Positions 40,204 through 49,084 of a stretch of DNA of 64,000 bases are shown one piece after another. The DNA comes from a bacterium (GTDB taxonomy: Bacteria > Bacillota > Sulfobacillia > UBA995). The notes beneath the pieces are model-generated. The model searched no databases. It was given only the letters and a program-made list of their open reading frames with translations, and was not told the DNA's origin. Location: positions 1 to 64,000 of the forward strand of contig JAVHLP010000004.1 of NCBI GenBank assembly GCA_031082145.1. Direction: 5' to 3'. Made by a program: the position numbers and the translations under genes. Numbering within the stretch: position 1 is the first letter of the stretch; each line of letters starts with the position of its first letter.

Positions 40204-41541
40204 ATGTTCTCCAATGAAGACCAGACCCGATCACGGTTGCTCAAGCCGGCTAGGAAGCTCGTCACCGGGTTCCTGGCCGCCATCGCCACCGGGACCTTCT
40301 TGCTGTGGCTCCCCTGGGCGACCGCCGACGGGTTTGGTCTTGCCCTGCCGGACGCCATCTTCACCGCCACCTCAGCCGTCTGCGTGACCGGGTTGGTGGT
40401 GGTGGAGACCGGAAGCACCCTGAGCGGCTTCGGCCAGGGCGTGGTGCTGGCGCTCATCCAGGCCGGTGGCCTGGGCATCATGACCGTATCCACCATGTTC
40501 GCGGTGGTGGTGGGCAAGCGGATAGGCCTGGGCGAGCGCCTGGCGATGCAGGAAGCCATCGGTGTCTTCAGCCCGGCGGGGATCGTGCGTCTGACCCGCA
40601 TGGTGGTCCTGGCCACGCTGGCCATCGAGGCGGTAGGGGCCGTCCTCTTGACGGGGCTCTTCGCCCGCGACTTCCCGCTGCCCCAAGCGGCCTGGTATGG
40701 GGTTTTTCATTCCGTGTCGGCCTTCTGCAACGCCGGCTTCTCGCCCCTGCCGTCCAGCCTGCAGCCGTACGCCGGCGACGTCCCGGTGAACCTTGTCTTC
40801 GTAACCTTGATCTTCCTGGGAGGCATCGGTTTCTACGTCCTGGCTGACATCTGGCGGAACGCCCGCCGGCTGTCGCTCCACTCGCGGATGGCCCTGTACG
40901 TCTCGGGCGCCCTGATCGCCCTGGGAGCGCTGGTAGTCCTGCTTCTCGAGGGGGGCAATGCCGATACCCTGGGCGCCCTGGCCCCCGCAGAGCGCGTCCT
41001 CGCTTCCATCTTCCAGGCAGTGACTCCCCGTACCGCCGGCTTCAACACGCTGCCCACGGGAGCCCTGCGGGACACCACCCTGCTCTTCCTGATCCTGCTC
41101 ATGTTGATCGGAGCATCGCCTGGATCCACCGGTGGCGGCATCAAGACCACCACTTTCTGGGTGCTGCTGGCAACGGCCCGGGCCATCCTGGATGGGCGCT
41201 CGGAGATAACGGTGTTCGAGCGTCGCCTCAGCCGGGTGGTCACCGACAAGGCCCTGGTCATCCTGGTGCTGGCCCTCGGCGTCGTCTTCGCGACGGCCCT
41301 GGTCCTGACGGTCACCGAGCAGGCTCCTTTCCTGCAGGTTCTGTTCGAGGCCACCTCGGCCTTCGGTACGGTGGGGCTGTCGACCGGCATCACCCCCCAG
41401 TTGTCCTTGCTGGGGCGCCTGCTACTGCCCCTGACCATGTTCGTTGGCCGCCTGGGTCCGGTAACCGTGGCCATGGCGATCGCCCACCGGCAGAAGGCGG
41501 CTACCGTGCGCTACCCCGAGGACCGGGTGATCGTGGGTTAG
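40204..41541 (+). CDS. TrkH/KtrB-type potassium uptake membrane subunit
   Basis: 445 residues with about eight transmembrane helices arranged as M1-P-M2 repeats. The filter-like loops include TSAVCVTGLVVVETGSTLSG (near residue 57), HSVSAFCNAGFSPLPSS, FQAVTPRTAGFNTLPTG and FEATSAFGTVGLSTGITPQ. The LIGASPGSTGGGIKTTTFWV gating loop is complete. It takes up K+ (Na+ or proton motive dependent in relatives). Flanked by two RCK genes in one operon, with infC-rpmI-rplT just upstream. Confidence 0.93.
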   Translation: MFSNEDQTRSRLLKPARKLVTGFLAAIATGTFLLWLPWATADGFGLALPDAIFTATSAVCVTGLVVVETGSTLSGFGQGVVLALIQAGGLGIMTVSTMFAVVVGKRIGLGERLAMQEAIGVFSPAGIVRLTRMVVLATLAIEAVGAVLLTGLFARDFPLPQAAWYGVFHSVSAFCNAGFSPLPSSLQPYAGDVPVNLVFVTLIFLGGIGFYVLADIWRNARRLSLHSRMALYVSGALIALGALVVLLLEGGNADTLGALAPAERVLASIFQAVTPRTAGFNTLPTGALRDTTLLFLILLMLIGASPGSTGGGIKTTTFWVLLATARAILDGRSEITVFERRLSRVVTDKALVILVLALGVVFATALVLTVTEQAPFLQVLFEATSAFGTVGLSTGITPQLSLLGRLLLPLTMFVGRLGPVTVAMAIAHRQKAATVRYPEDRVIVG

Positions 41542-41554
41542 GGAGGAGAGCCAT

Positions 41555-42205
41555 GTGAAGTCCCGTTTCGCCGTGATCGGGTTGGGCCGCTTCGGGGGGA
41601 GCGTGGCCACCAACCTGGCCCGCTGGAACTACGAGGTCTTGGGCGTGGATCGGGATGAGAGCCGGGTCAAGCTGATGTCCACCCACCTGGCCCGGGCGGT
41701 TCAGGCCGACGCCGCCAACCCGAGGGTCTTTCGATCCCTGAAGCTGTCCGGCTTCGACACCGCCGTGGTGGCCATGGGATCCAGCCTGGAACCCAGCATT
41801 CTGGTCACCACCATGCTGAAGCAGGGCCAATGCCCTCGCGTGGTCGCCAAGGCGGCCAGCGATCTCCATGCCAGCGTACTGAAGCTGGTGGGGGCGGACC
41901 AGGTGGTGCTGCCGGAGAGGGAGATGGGCAGCCGGGTGGCGCGCAACCTGGCCTTGCCCAACATCCTGGACTACCTGGCCCTGGCCCCTGGCTACCGGGT
42001 GGTGGAAGCCCGCGCCCCGGTGGCCTTCCACGGGCGCAGCCTGGGCGACCTGGACCTGGGGGCCGGGCACGGTCTGAACGTGGTGGCTGTCCTGGGCGCC
42101 GGCGGGGTCGAGGTGGCCCCGCCGGCGAGCCACGTTGTCCGGCCCGGCGACGTGCTGGTGGTGGTCGGCCGGGAGGAGCACCTGAAGCTCCTCAACCAGG
42201 TGTGA
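41555..42205 (+). CDS. second TrkA/KtrA-type regulatory subunit
   Basis: 216 residues with the same architecture as the first RCK gene: FAVIGLGRFGGSVATNLARW at the N-terminus and a TrkA-C domain at about 135-216. Divergence is considerable, so the pair may form a hetero-octamer or act with different ligands. GTG 41555 lies 14 bases after the trkH stop. Its TGA overlaps the GTG start of the TrmH gene. Confidence 0.9.
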   Translation: MKSRFAVIGLGRFGGSVATNLARWNYEVLGVDRDESRVKLMSTHLARAVQADAANPRVFRSLKLSGFDTAVVAMGSSLEPSILVTTMLKQGQCPRVVAKAASDLHASVLKLVGADQVVLPEREMGSRVARNLALPNILDYLALAPGYRVVEARAPVAFHGRSLGDLDLGAGHGLNVVAVLGAGGVEVAPPASHVVRPGDVLVVVGREEHLKLLNQV

Positions 42206-43026
42206 GAACGGTCGCCGGCCGCCACAACCGGCACCTTGCCTACCTGCGGCGGCTGGGCCGCCGGCGGGTGCGCCAGGCCGAAGGCGTTGTCCTGGTGGAG
42301 GGGCCGCGCCTCGCCGGCGAGGTGGCCCGGGCGGGCCTGGTCCCCCGCCTGGCCGTGGTCTGCCCTGACCTCTTGCCTCCCGGCGGCTTGCCGCCGGCCC
42401 TGGAGACCTGGCTGGAAGAGGCCGGCGTCACCCTGGAAGTCCCGCCCGGCCTGTTCGGCGAGTTGGCCCACACCGAGTCGCCCCAGGGTCTGCTGGCGGT
42501 GGTCGACGAGCCCTCCCGCGACCCTTCGTCCGCCCTGGAAACGCCCCGCGCACCGGTCCTGGTTCTCGACCGGGTGCGCGACCCGGGAAACGTCGGCGCC
42601 CTCGTCCGTAGCGCTCACGCTCTAGGGGCGGCGGCCGTGCTCACCGTCCCCGCTACCGGTGACCCGCTAGGTCCCAAGGCCCTCCGGGCCGCCGCCGGGG
42701 CCACCTTCCGGATCCCCGTGGCCAGGCCGCTGCCCGCGCCGGACCTGGCCGGGCTCCTGGTCGGTGGGGGCTTCCGCCTGGTGGGGGCGGATCCTCGCGG
42801 TGCCCTGTTGCCATGGGAGGCGGACCTGGCTGGAAAGGTCGCCCTGGTGATCGGCAACGAGACGGCGGGACTGGATCCCGCCTTCGGTGGGGCGGCTCTC
42901 ATCGGCATTCCCATGCCCGGCGGGGCCGAGTCGTTGAACGCCGCCGCCGCCGGCGCCGTTCTCCTGTACGAGGCCCTCCGGCAGCGGGCGGGGTCGGGTC
43001 TTGCGCCCACGCCCGAACGGGCATAG
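42202..43026 (+). CDS. TrmH/SpoU-family RNA 2'-O-methyltransferase
   Basis: 274 residues. An N-terminal substrate-binding domain (about 1-100; HTESPQGLLAVVDEP) precedes the SPOUT knot with motif 1 (LVLDRVRDPGNVGALVRSAHA near residue 115), motif 2 (LVIGNETAGLDPAF) and motif 3 (IPMPGGAESLNAAAAGAVLL). It methylates a ribose in rRNA or tRNA; in Bacillus the gene at this place (ysgA) lies just before pheS. GTG 42202 overlaps the upstream stop. Confidence 0.92.
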   Translation: MRTVAGRHNRHLAYLRRLGRRRVRQAEGVVLVEGPRLAGEVARAGLVPRLAVVCPDLLPPGGLPPALETWLEEAGVTLEVPPGLFGELAHTESPQGLLAVVDEPSRDPSSALETPRAPVLVLDRVRDPGNVGALVRSAHALGAAAVLTVPATGDPLGPKALRAAAGATFRIPVARPLPAPDLAGLLVGGGFRLVGADPRGALLPWEADLAGKVALVIGNETAGLDPAFGGAALIGIPMPGGAESLNAAAAGAVLLYEALRQRAGSGLAPTPERA

Positions 43027-43057
43027 CAGCGGTTGGTGAGCCCATCCAGGCCGCGGA

Positions 43058-45922
43058 TCAGGCCCTCGCAATGCCGTACTTGTCACCGAGGTACCGCTCT
43101 ACCGCTACCCGCTCTGCCTCCTGGAGGTGACGATCGTAGACGATCACCTCGGCCAGGTCACCGGTGAACTTGCGGGCGCCGGTCCAGCCGGCCCCGATCG
43201 TCAGGCCGTCTAACCCCGGTGTGTGGACAGCGGCCACCACCCGGGACCGGCCGTTCTCGTACAGCCGGGTCTCGGGACCGATGACACAGGTGTTGACGAC
43301 GAGCTCGGTCACCGGCGGGCGGTTATAGGCGGCTCCCCGGGGACCGGTCAGTCGCACACCCGCGGGAGGGGTGGATTTCCACTCCAGGCCGCAGTCCACC
43401 CTGAGCCCATCGAAGATCTTGCCGTACCGGTGCTCGGATCCTTCGGCGAGCCGCCATACGGCGAAAACCATCCACATCCTTCTGCCGGGGACAAGCTGCC
43501 CTCTCAGGTAGTCCGACCGGAAGCGGAGAACCGGGCGCCCGTTTGGGCCGCTCCGAGACAGCACGGGTTGCAGGCGGGGATCCGGCTGCTCGGCGTGGTG
43601 GCCGTTGCCGCTCAGGTCAGGCCACACGGGAACTCGCTCGCCGTCCTGCCAGGCCATCGCGTAACCGGCGTCGTACCATGCTGTTGACGGAGGAAGCCCG
43701 TCTCCGTCGGGGTGCACTCCGTTGGCGGCGGCGAGGAAGCTCTTGGCGTGCTGGCGGGGTGTGTACCGGCGGCGCACGAGCTCGAGCCCGGCACTGGCCA
43801 GCGCTTGGCGCCGGCCGTGATCGGCCAGCAACGCCATGACGGCGTCAGCCGCTAGCCGAGGCTGGCCCGGCGGGTAAAGGCGCCCGTTGTGCCCGTCCCC
43901 GATCAACTCCACGTTGCCGCCAACGGCCGAGCTGACCACGGCGCACCCGCAGGCCATCCCCTCCAGCAGGCTTCGCTGCAGGCCCTCGTTCGTGGACGTG
44001 GATAGGACCAGGCCTCCCGACCTGCGTGCGGTGTCGTACACGGCCGGCATCCGGGCATTGGGAACATAGGGGATGAGGTGCAGGTGTTGCTCCAGCCCCA
44101 TCTGCCGGACGGCCGTCTCGAATGCTTGCCCTGTCCCTTCCGGTGAGGCGTCAAGGTTCACCAGCACCCAGAAGGTTACCCGGATGCCGCCGAGAACGAG
44201 GATCCGGGCTACCTCCAGCAGTTCAAGCCAGTTCTTGGCCGTACCCAGGCGGCCAACCCACAGCACCACGGGCGTGTCCGGTCTGACCGGTGGCAGCCCC
44301 TTGACCGGGGACTGAGCGTGGCGGACGGGGGTGAAGAGGCGAGTGTCCACCGCGTGAGGGACGACCCTGACCGGGCAGAACCCCTGGCCCTTGCTCATAG
44401 CCTTCTTGACGAGTCCGGCCACGTAGGCTGAGGGGACGATCACAGCCTGGAGCTGGGAGAGGGGCAACTCGGAGCAGGCTCGAAGGGCTGGTCCAGACCG
44501 CCCCCGGACTTCATACAGGAGGTTTCCCCGGTACCCCGATGACAGCAGGTCGCCGAGGGTCTTGGGGCTGTTGATCACCGAGACGACCGCGTACGGCCTC
44601 GATTGCACCAGGGAGACGACGTCCTCGGCCTTCCTGGCCACCCAGGTTGTGAAACCGCTGAAGGTGTGCTGGCCGGCCGGAGGGGGATTCAGCAGGAGTT
44701 TCTCGCATTCCACTCCCAGCTCGCGGAAAGCCTGCATGCGGGTCAAGGTCGAGATGGCCACTCCGCCCCGTATGGAATCGCTGATAAACAGCATGCGCCG
44801 CCTTGGGGTCAGTCCCAGGACTTCAAGATACCGCCTGGCCGCGTAGGGGATGGTGAACTGGCGTAGCCAGCTTGCCTGGACCTCCCTCCCGTTTCCGTCT
44901 AGGACGTCGATGATGGCATCGGCCAGCGCCAGACGATCGCCCACGGGAACCAGGTGGCCGTACTTGCCGTGGCCCAGTATCTCGGCCGAGCCACCGGGGC
45001 AAGCGGTGGCCACCACCGGGGTGCCGCAAGCCATGGCCTCGACGAGGACGTTGGGACATCCTTCCCATAGCGACGGTAGAACCAGAACCTCGGCCCGGGC
45101 CATGTAGGCATACGGATTGTCAACAAAGCCCCGCAGGGAGACTTCGCCGCCCAGGCCGAGTTCGAGTGCCAGTAAAGCCAGCTTGGCCCGCTCCTTCCCT
45201 TCGCCCAGGATGACCAGCCGGGCCCGGCGTTCTCGCCTGACCCGAACCATGGCGTGGATCAAGTCGGCGAAGTTCTTCGGCGCTCGGAGTGAGCCCACAC
45301 CGAGCACCACGGGCGGTTTACCGACACCGAACCAGGGGTGGGCGGGGGGATCCTCGAGCCGGCAGGCGAGGTCGGGGGGAATGGTCGGGTTGTAGATGAC
45401 CTCTATCCTCTCCCGGGGGAGAGAGGCGGTCTCCACCAGAAGATCGGCTACCGCATGGGACGTCGCCACAACAGCATCGGCCTCCCCGTACTGCCGGCGG
45501 ATCTTCTCCAACCGTCGCGTCTGTGCCACCGTGGCCTCGCGCACGACCAGCCGGGTGTCCGCCCCGGCCAGGCGCCGGGCCGCTATCGCGCTCGAGCTGG
45601 TGGCAACCAGACCGGAGAGCAGCGCGACCGGCTGCTCCTGCCTGATGTACTCCGCCAGCGCCGTCACGGCTGTCGCGTGGCCGTCGGCCCGCAAGTCTAT
45701 CAGCCTAACGTCCGGCGCAACGTGCTTGAGGTATGGACCCTCGGCGCGGTGCAGCACCAGGTCGGTGCGAAAGCCATTCTCGGCGAAGCCGCGGGCCAGA
45801 TGCACCATCATCCGTTCGGCCCCACCTCCCTTGAGGGCGGGGGCCAGCAGGGCCACCGGCCGCGCGGGGCGCCCGCCCTTCCTTCCGCCGCGGGGCAAAC
45901 GAGTTGCTGAGGAGGGCCTCAA
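43058..45922 (-). CDS. GT4-GT4-LamG tri-domain fusion protein
   Basis: 954 residues. First GT4 domain about 20-375 (LLAPALKGGGAERMMVHLAR; donor block LWEGCPNVLVEAMACGTPVV). Second GT4 domain about 378-745 (MLFISDSIRGGVAISTLTRM; NEGLQRSLLEGMACGCAVVS), closely like the GT at 19.2-20.4 kb. The last 200 residues form a LamG/concanavalin-like jelly roll, with PDLSGNGHHAEQPDPR and the family ending DLAEVIVYDRHLQEAERVAV. LamG modules are normally extracellular; here no signal peptide exists, so the protein is probably cytosolic or at the spore surface. TTG 45922 overlaps the upstream stop. Role in coat or exosporium glycan assembly is inferred. Confidence 0.85.
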   Translation of the reverse strand: MRPSSATRLPRGGRKGGRPARPVALLAPALKGGGAERMMVHLARGFAENGFRTDLVLHRAEGPYLKHVAPDVRLIDLRADGHATAVTALAEYIRQEQPVALLSGLVATSSSAIAARRLAGADTRLVVREATVAQTRRLEKIRRQYGEADAVVATSHAVADLLVETASLPRERIEVIYNPTIPPDLACRLEDPPAHPWFGVGKPPVVLGVGSLRAPKNFADLIHAMVRVRRERRARLVILGEGKERAKLALLALELGLGGEVSLRGFVDNPYAYMARAEVLVLPSLWEGCPNVLVEAMACGTPVVATACPGGSAEILGHGKYGHLVPVGDRLALADAIIDVLDGNGREVQASWLRQFTIPYAARRYLEVLGLTPRRRMLFISDSIRGGVAISTLTRMQAFRELGVECEKLLLNPPPAGQHTFSGFTTWVARKAEDVVSLVQSRPYAVVSVINSPKTLGDLLSSGYRGNLLYEVRGRSGPALRACSELPLSQLQAVIVPSAYVAGLVKKAMSKGQGFCPVRVVPHAVDTRLFTPVRHAQSPVKGLPPVRPDTPVVLWVGRLGTAKNWLELLEVARILVLGGIRVTFWVLVNLDASPEGTGQAFETAVRQMGLEQHLHLIPYVPNARMPAVYDTARRSGGLVLSTSTNEGLQRSLLEGMACGCAVVSSAVGGNVELIGDGHNGRLYPPGQPRLAADAVMALLADHGRRQALASAGLELVRRRYTPRQHAKSFLAAANGVHPDGDGLPPSTAWYDAGYAMAWQDGERVPVWPDLSGNGHHAEQPDPRLQPVLSRSGPNGRPVLRFRSDYLRGQLVPGRRMWMVFAVWRLAEGSEHRYGKIFDGLRVDCGLEWKSTPPAGVRLTGPRGAAYNRPPVTELVVNTCVIGPETRLYENGRSRVVAAVHTPGLDGLTIGAGWTGARKFTGDLAEVIVYDRHLQEAERVAVERYLGDKYGIARA

Positions 45923-46833
45923 GCAGACTCACCGCGCCGGACGGCGTCGACGATGAGATCAAAAAGGTCGGTGACCAGGTATCGGGTGGGTTGCCAGGCT
46001 CCTTGCCCGTGGGTGAAGAAGCGAGCCCCTCGGACCCGGTGATAGGGCCAACCGACCGAGGTCTCCAGTAGCTTTATCTCCTCCCCGTCGAGAACGAAAT
46101 CCATGGCACACAGCGAAAAGGCGTGGGCCTCGACGATCTCAAGCGCCCTATCCAGCAACCGCTCGGTCAGGCCGCCGGGTATGGGGTAAGCCGGCTCGTC
46201 TCTGCCACTTCCCGACGCGAACGGAACCTCTTCCCGATTGAACCGCTTCAGTATGCAGGCATATCTCCTGGCTATGATGATGACGCGCCAGTCGTGGGCG
46301 TTGCCGGGGCAGAAACGCTGCCAGAAGAGATAGCCGCGCTGCCGCTGATCCCAGTGCAGGGGGATGCCCGGGCCAAAAGCCAGGGAGATCTCGCATTCCG
46401 CTTCGGCCGGTGTCCGCACCAGGCGGACGTTCCTCGAAGACGCTCCGGTGGCGGCCTTGGACACGAACGGGTACTGCATGGCCGTGACGGCGGTCTTCGA
46501 CTGCCGTCTGGTAACCAGGTGCAGGCTGGGAGGCATGTACCGGTGAAGCAGTGCGTACTGTCGCACCTTGTCGTCGTACAGTTCCCCTTCCAGGCCGGTG
46601 GGGATCAGGAGCACCTGCTTCCTGGCTAGCCGGCGCATCAGCCGCTTGTCTCGCTCCCGCAAGCCTGGGCGGTGGTTCATGTGCACGAAGACCGGGACTG
46701 GTCTGTCGGGTACGGCATCGGCGTCGTCGAATAGGTGGACCGGCAGACCCGCCCGCTCACCCGCTTGGGCCACTTTCGTTCCCCAACCCGAGGCGTCCCG
46801 GTAGGCGTAAAGCAACGACCGGTCTACCTGCAA
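45919..46833 (-). CDS. ATP-grasp protein (tandem paralogue 1)
   Basis: 304 residues. Landmarks are VPVFVHMNHRPGLRERDKRL, the ATP-binding lysine in PFVSKAATGASSRNVRLVRT and the metal-binding DFVLDGEEIKLLETSVGWP. It resembles ATP-grasp ligases of the YheC/YheD or RimK type; YheCD are spore-coat associated. TTG 46833 follows GGGAGG by about eight bases and aligns with the start of the paralogue; the longer open frame upstream is not coding. It is followed by the GT fusion gene through a stop/start overlap. Confidence 0.75.
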   Translation of the reverse strand: MQVDRSLLYAYRDASGWGTKVAQAGERAGLPVHLFDDADAVPDRPVPVFVHMNHRPGLRERDKRLMRRLARKQVLLIPTGLEGELYDDKVRQYALLHRYMPPSLHLVTRRQSKTAVTAMQYPFVSKAATGASSRNVRLVRTPAEAECEISLAFGPGIPLHWDQRQRGYLFWQRFCPGNAHDWRVIIIARRYACILKRFNREEVPFASGSGRDEPAYPIPGGLTERLLDRALEIVEAHAFSLCAMDFVLDGEEIKLLETSVGWPYHRVRGARFFTHGQGAWQPTRYLVTDLFDLIVDAVRRGESA

Positions 46834-46869
46834 CGGCCCCGACCTCCCGGCCCAGGGCGCCCGGCGGAG

Positions 46870-46885
46870 CTTGAGAGCTCTCAAG
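46870..46885. repeat. 16-bp perfect palindrome between ATP-grasp genes
   Basis: CTTGAGAG and CTCTCAAG without a loop, seven bases downstream of the stop codon of the upstream ATP-grasp gene and about 37 bases before the start of the next. It could be an operator for a dimeric regulator or part of a GC-poor transcript end. Confidence 0.5.
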
Positions 46886-46892
46886 AGAGCCC

Positions 46893-47798
46893 TCAAGTGA
46901 ACTCGCCGGCCCCGATGGCATGCACCAGTAGCTCGAACAGGTGGGCTTCCCGGTAAGGGGTGGGGCGCCAGGCGCCTCCTTGCCAAACGAAGAAACGAGC
47001 GCTGGCGAACTTCTGGAAGGGCCAGCCAACGGATGTCTCCAGCAGCCTCAGGGCGCCCCGGTCAAGCACGAAATCCATGGCGCACAGCAGGAACCCGTAG
47101 GCCAAGACGACCTGTAAGGCTTGGTTGAGCAAGTTCACCACAAATGGGCTGTCGATCGCCTCGACCGGTTCGAACCGGGTGCCCCCGGATGCAAAAGGAA
47201 CTGCTTCCCGGTTCAATCGCCTGACTACAAAAGCGTATCTCCCGGCGATGATCGTTACTCTCCAGTCGTGCGCGTTGTCCGGGCAGAAGCGCTGCCAGAA
47301 GAGGTAGCCGCGCTGGCGCTGAGCCCAGTGCAGGGGGATACCCGGCCCGAAGGCCAGGGCGATCTCACGTTCCGCTTCGGCCGGTGTCCTCACCAGGCGG
47401 ACGTTGCTGGAAGCGGCACCTGTGGCCGCCTTGGAGACGAAAGGGTACGGCATGGTCGGCAGGACGGCTCGCGCTTGCTCCCGGGTTACAAGGTGCCAGC
47501 TAGGGGGCATATACCGGTGGAGCAAGCGGTACTGCCGCACCTTGTCGTCGTAGAGCTCCGCCTCCAGGGCGGTTGGGATGAGGAGCACTCTTCTCTCGGC
47601 CAACCGTGCCATCAGTTGCTTGTCGCCTGCTCGCAAGTCTGGGTGATGGTTCATATGCACGAAGACGGGCACCGGGCGGTCGGGCACGGCGTCTGCCTGG
47701 CTGAACAGGTGAACGGCCAGACCCCGCTGCCTGCCCGCTCTGGCCAGCCTCACGCCCCACCCGCGACTGTCCCGGTACGCGTAGACCACCTGCACCAT
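46893..47798 (-). CDS. ATP-grasp protein (tandem paralogue 2)
   Basis: 301 residues, about 60 percent alike by eye to its neighbour over long stretches (VPDRPVPVFVHMNHHPDLR; YPFVSKAATGAASSNVRLVR; FLLCAMDFVLDRGALRLLET). The pair arose by tandem duplication. ATG 47798 is preferred; a GTG lies one codon earlier. The ribosome site is weak. It opens the minus-strand operon of the third glycosylation island, convergent with nothing and divergent from the epimerase gene. Confidence 0.75.
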   Translation of the reverse strand: MVQVVYAYRDSRGWGVRLARAGRQRGLAVHLFSQADAVPDRPVPVFVHMNHHPDLRAGDKQLMARLAERRVLLIPTALEAELYDDKVRQYRLLHRYMPPSWHLVTREQARAVLPTMPYPFVSKAATGAASSNVRLVRTPAEAEREIALAFGPGIPLHWAQRQRGYLFWQRFCPDNAHDWRVTIIAGRYAFVVRRLNREAVPFASGGTRFEPVEAIDSPFVVNLLNQALQVVLAYGFLLCAMDFVLDRGALRLLETSVGWPFQKFASARFFVWQGGAWRPTPYREAHLFELLVHAIGAGEFT

Positions 47799-47981
47799 CA
47801 CCTTGAAGGTTCAGTTCGCCCGCAGCGCTAGCATCTTACGACTCCCTCTCCTGCCCGGTGCCGGTACGCCCCGCGGGGGGCGATGGTCCCGCCGACATCG
47901 ACGCTTCGCCCCGGGTCCAGCCCGGCAGCCGGTTCATACCGTGTTCCGCAAACCAACCGGCCGACCTGAAGAGGTGACCTC

Positions 47982-48872
47982 ATGAAGCTACTGGTTACGG
48001 GAGGCTCGGGATTCATCGGCTCCCACGTCGCACAGACCCTGCGTTCCCGAGGGCACGAAGTCCTCACTTTCGACTTCCGTCCACCCGCCCCGGGCCTTGG
48101 CATCCAGGGCGTTGAGGGCGACGTCTGTGACCTGGCGACGCTGACCCCGGCCATGCCGGGAGTGGACGTGGTCTGTCACCTGGCGGGGGTCGCCGACGTA
48201 TATGTGGCCCTCGATGACCCGCAACTGGCGGCAAAGGTGAACGTTCTCGGTACGGCCAACGTCATGCAAGCCGCCAGGGAAGCAGGCATAAGCAGGGTTG
48301 TGTATGCGTCCACCTGGGAGGTCTACGGCGCTCCCCGCTATCAGCCTGTTGACGAAGGCCACCCGTGCGTGCCTGACCACCCCTACAGCATTACCAAGTA
48401 CGCCGGGGAGCGGATGGCCCTCTGTTGTGGCGCCCTGGACGGCATCTCCACCATCGCCCTGCGGTTGGGAACCGCTTACGGCTCCCGCCTCAGGGCAAGC
48501 TCCGTGTTCTCCGTGTTCATCCAGAGAGCCCTGCATGGGCAATCCATACCGGTTCATGGCGATGGGAAACAGGCACGCCAGTTCACGCACGCCTACGACC
48601 TAGCCCGGGCGTTCGTTGCCGCCGCCGAGTCCGACGTGCAGACGGCGACCTTCAACGTGGGCGCCCCGGAGATGGTGAGCGTGATTGAGATCGCTCAGAT
48701 GATCACCAAGCACTTGCCGGCTGAAATCGAGTTTATCCCCTCGCGGAAGGCGGACGTGGTGCCCCTGCGCTTCTCATCCGACTTGGCCCGTAAAGTGCTT
48801 GGCTGGACGGCGACGATCCCGTTCGAGGAGGGTCTCCGGCAGATGCTGGCCGACATCGTAGCCCGCTCCTAG
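47982..48872 (+). CDS. NAD-dependent sugar epimerase/dehydratase
   Basis: 296 residues, extended short-chain dehydrogenase. TGGSGFIGSHVAQTL carries the Rossmann glycine motif; the catalytic YxxxK is YSITKYAGER near residue 137; STWEVYG supplies the Ser/Thr of the triad. Close to GalE/WbpP-like UDP-sugar epimerases, substrate unknown. It is the intact counterpart of the pseudogene at 20.6-21.5 kb. ATG 47982 follows GAAGAGGTGA. It probably supplies the sugar nucleotide for the adjacent glycosyltransferase island. Confidence 0.88.
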   Translation: MKLLVTGGSGFIGSHVAQTLRSRGHEVLTFDFRPPAPGLGIQGVEGDVCDLATLTPAMPGVDVVCHLAGVADVYVALDDPQLAAKVNVLGTANVMQAAREAGISRVVYASTWEVYGAPRYQPVDEGHPCVPDHPYSITKYAGERMALCCGALDGISTIALRLGTAYGSRLRASSVFSVFIQRALHGQSIPVHGDGKQARQFTHAYDLARAFVAAAESDVQTATFNVGAPEMVSVIEIAQMITKHLPAEIEFIPSRKADVVPLRFSSDLARKVLGWTATIPFEEGLRQMLADIVARS

Positions 48873-48900
48873 ACGCCGGCTCACCGGCTCAGCCGTCAGC

Positions 48901-48929
48901 TTGTTCGTGGCCCGGCGGTATGCTATAAT
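48901..48929 (+). promoter_or_regulatory. sigma-A promoter of the yqzL/pheST region
   Basis: TTGTTC (48901-48906), a 17-base spacer and TATAAT (48924-48929), with a TG one base ahead of the -10 (extended -10). It reads into the micro-gene and the pheS T-box. Confidence 0.7.
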
Positions 48930-48974
48930 CGGAAGCGCGGGCCCTGCCAGCAAGGCCGGAAGGAGCGTGTCCGG

Positions 48975-49064
48975 GTGCTCACTGCCGAGCTTTTCTGGAG
49001 GATCTTCGAAGTTACCGGTTCCATCAGCGCCTACTTGCTCTACAAGCGGTTTTCCCAGCACTAG
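48975..49064 (+). CDS. YqzL-like micro-protein
   Basis: 29 residues reading MLTAELFWRIFEVTGSISAY then LLYKRFSQH. This matches the pattern of the YqzL family of Bacillota (short, FxxTGxIxxYLLxK-type), whose role is unknown. GTG 48975 follows AAGGAG by nine bases, and a consensus promoter lies 45 bases upstream. Too short for gene finders, but the motif and ribosome site argue that it is real. In Bacillus yqzL lies near recO, not pheS. Confidence 0.55.
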   Translation: MLTAELFWRIFEVTGSISAYLLYKRFSQH

Positions 49065-49084
49065 GGAGACAGACGATCCCCGGC

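Noticed and set aside
48930-48990. Possible SRP RNA (CCGGAAGGAGC segment)
   Set aside because: The segment resembles the SRP domain IV only over a few bases; the expected hairpin with the GGAA loop and partner strand is missing, and the bases serve as the ribosome site of the micro-gene.
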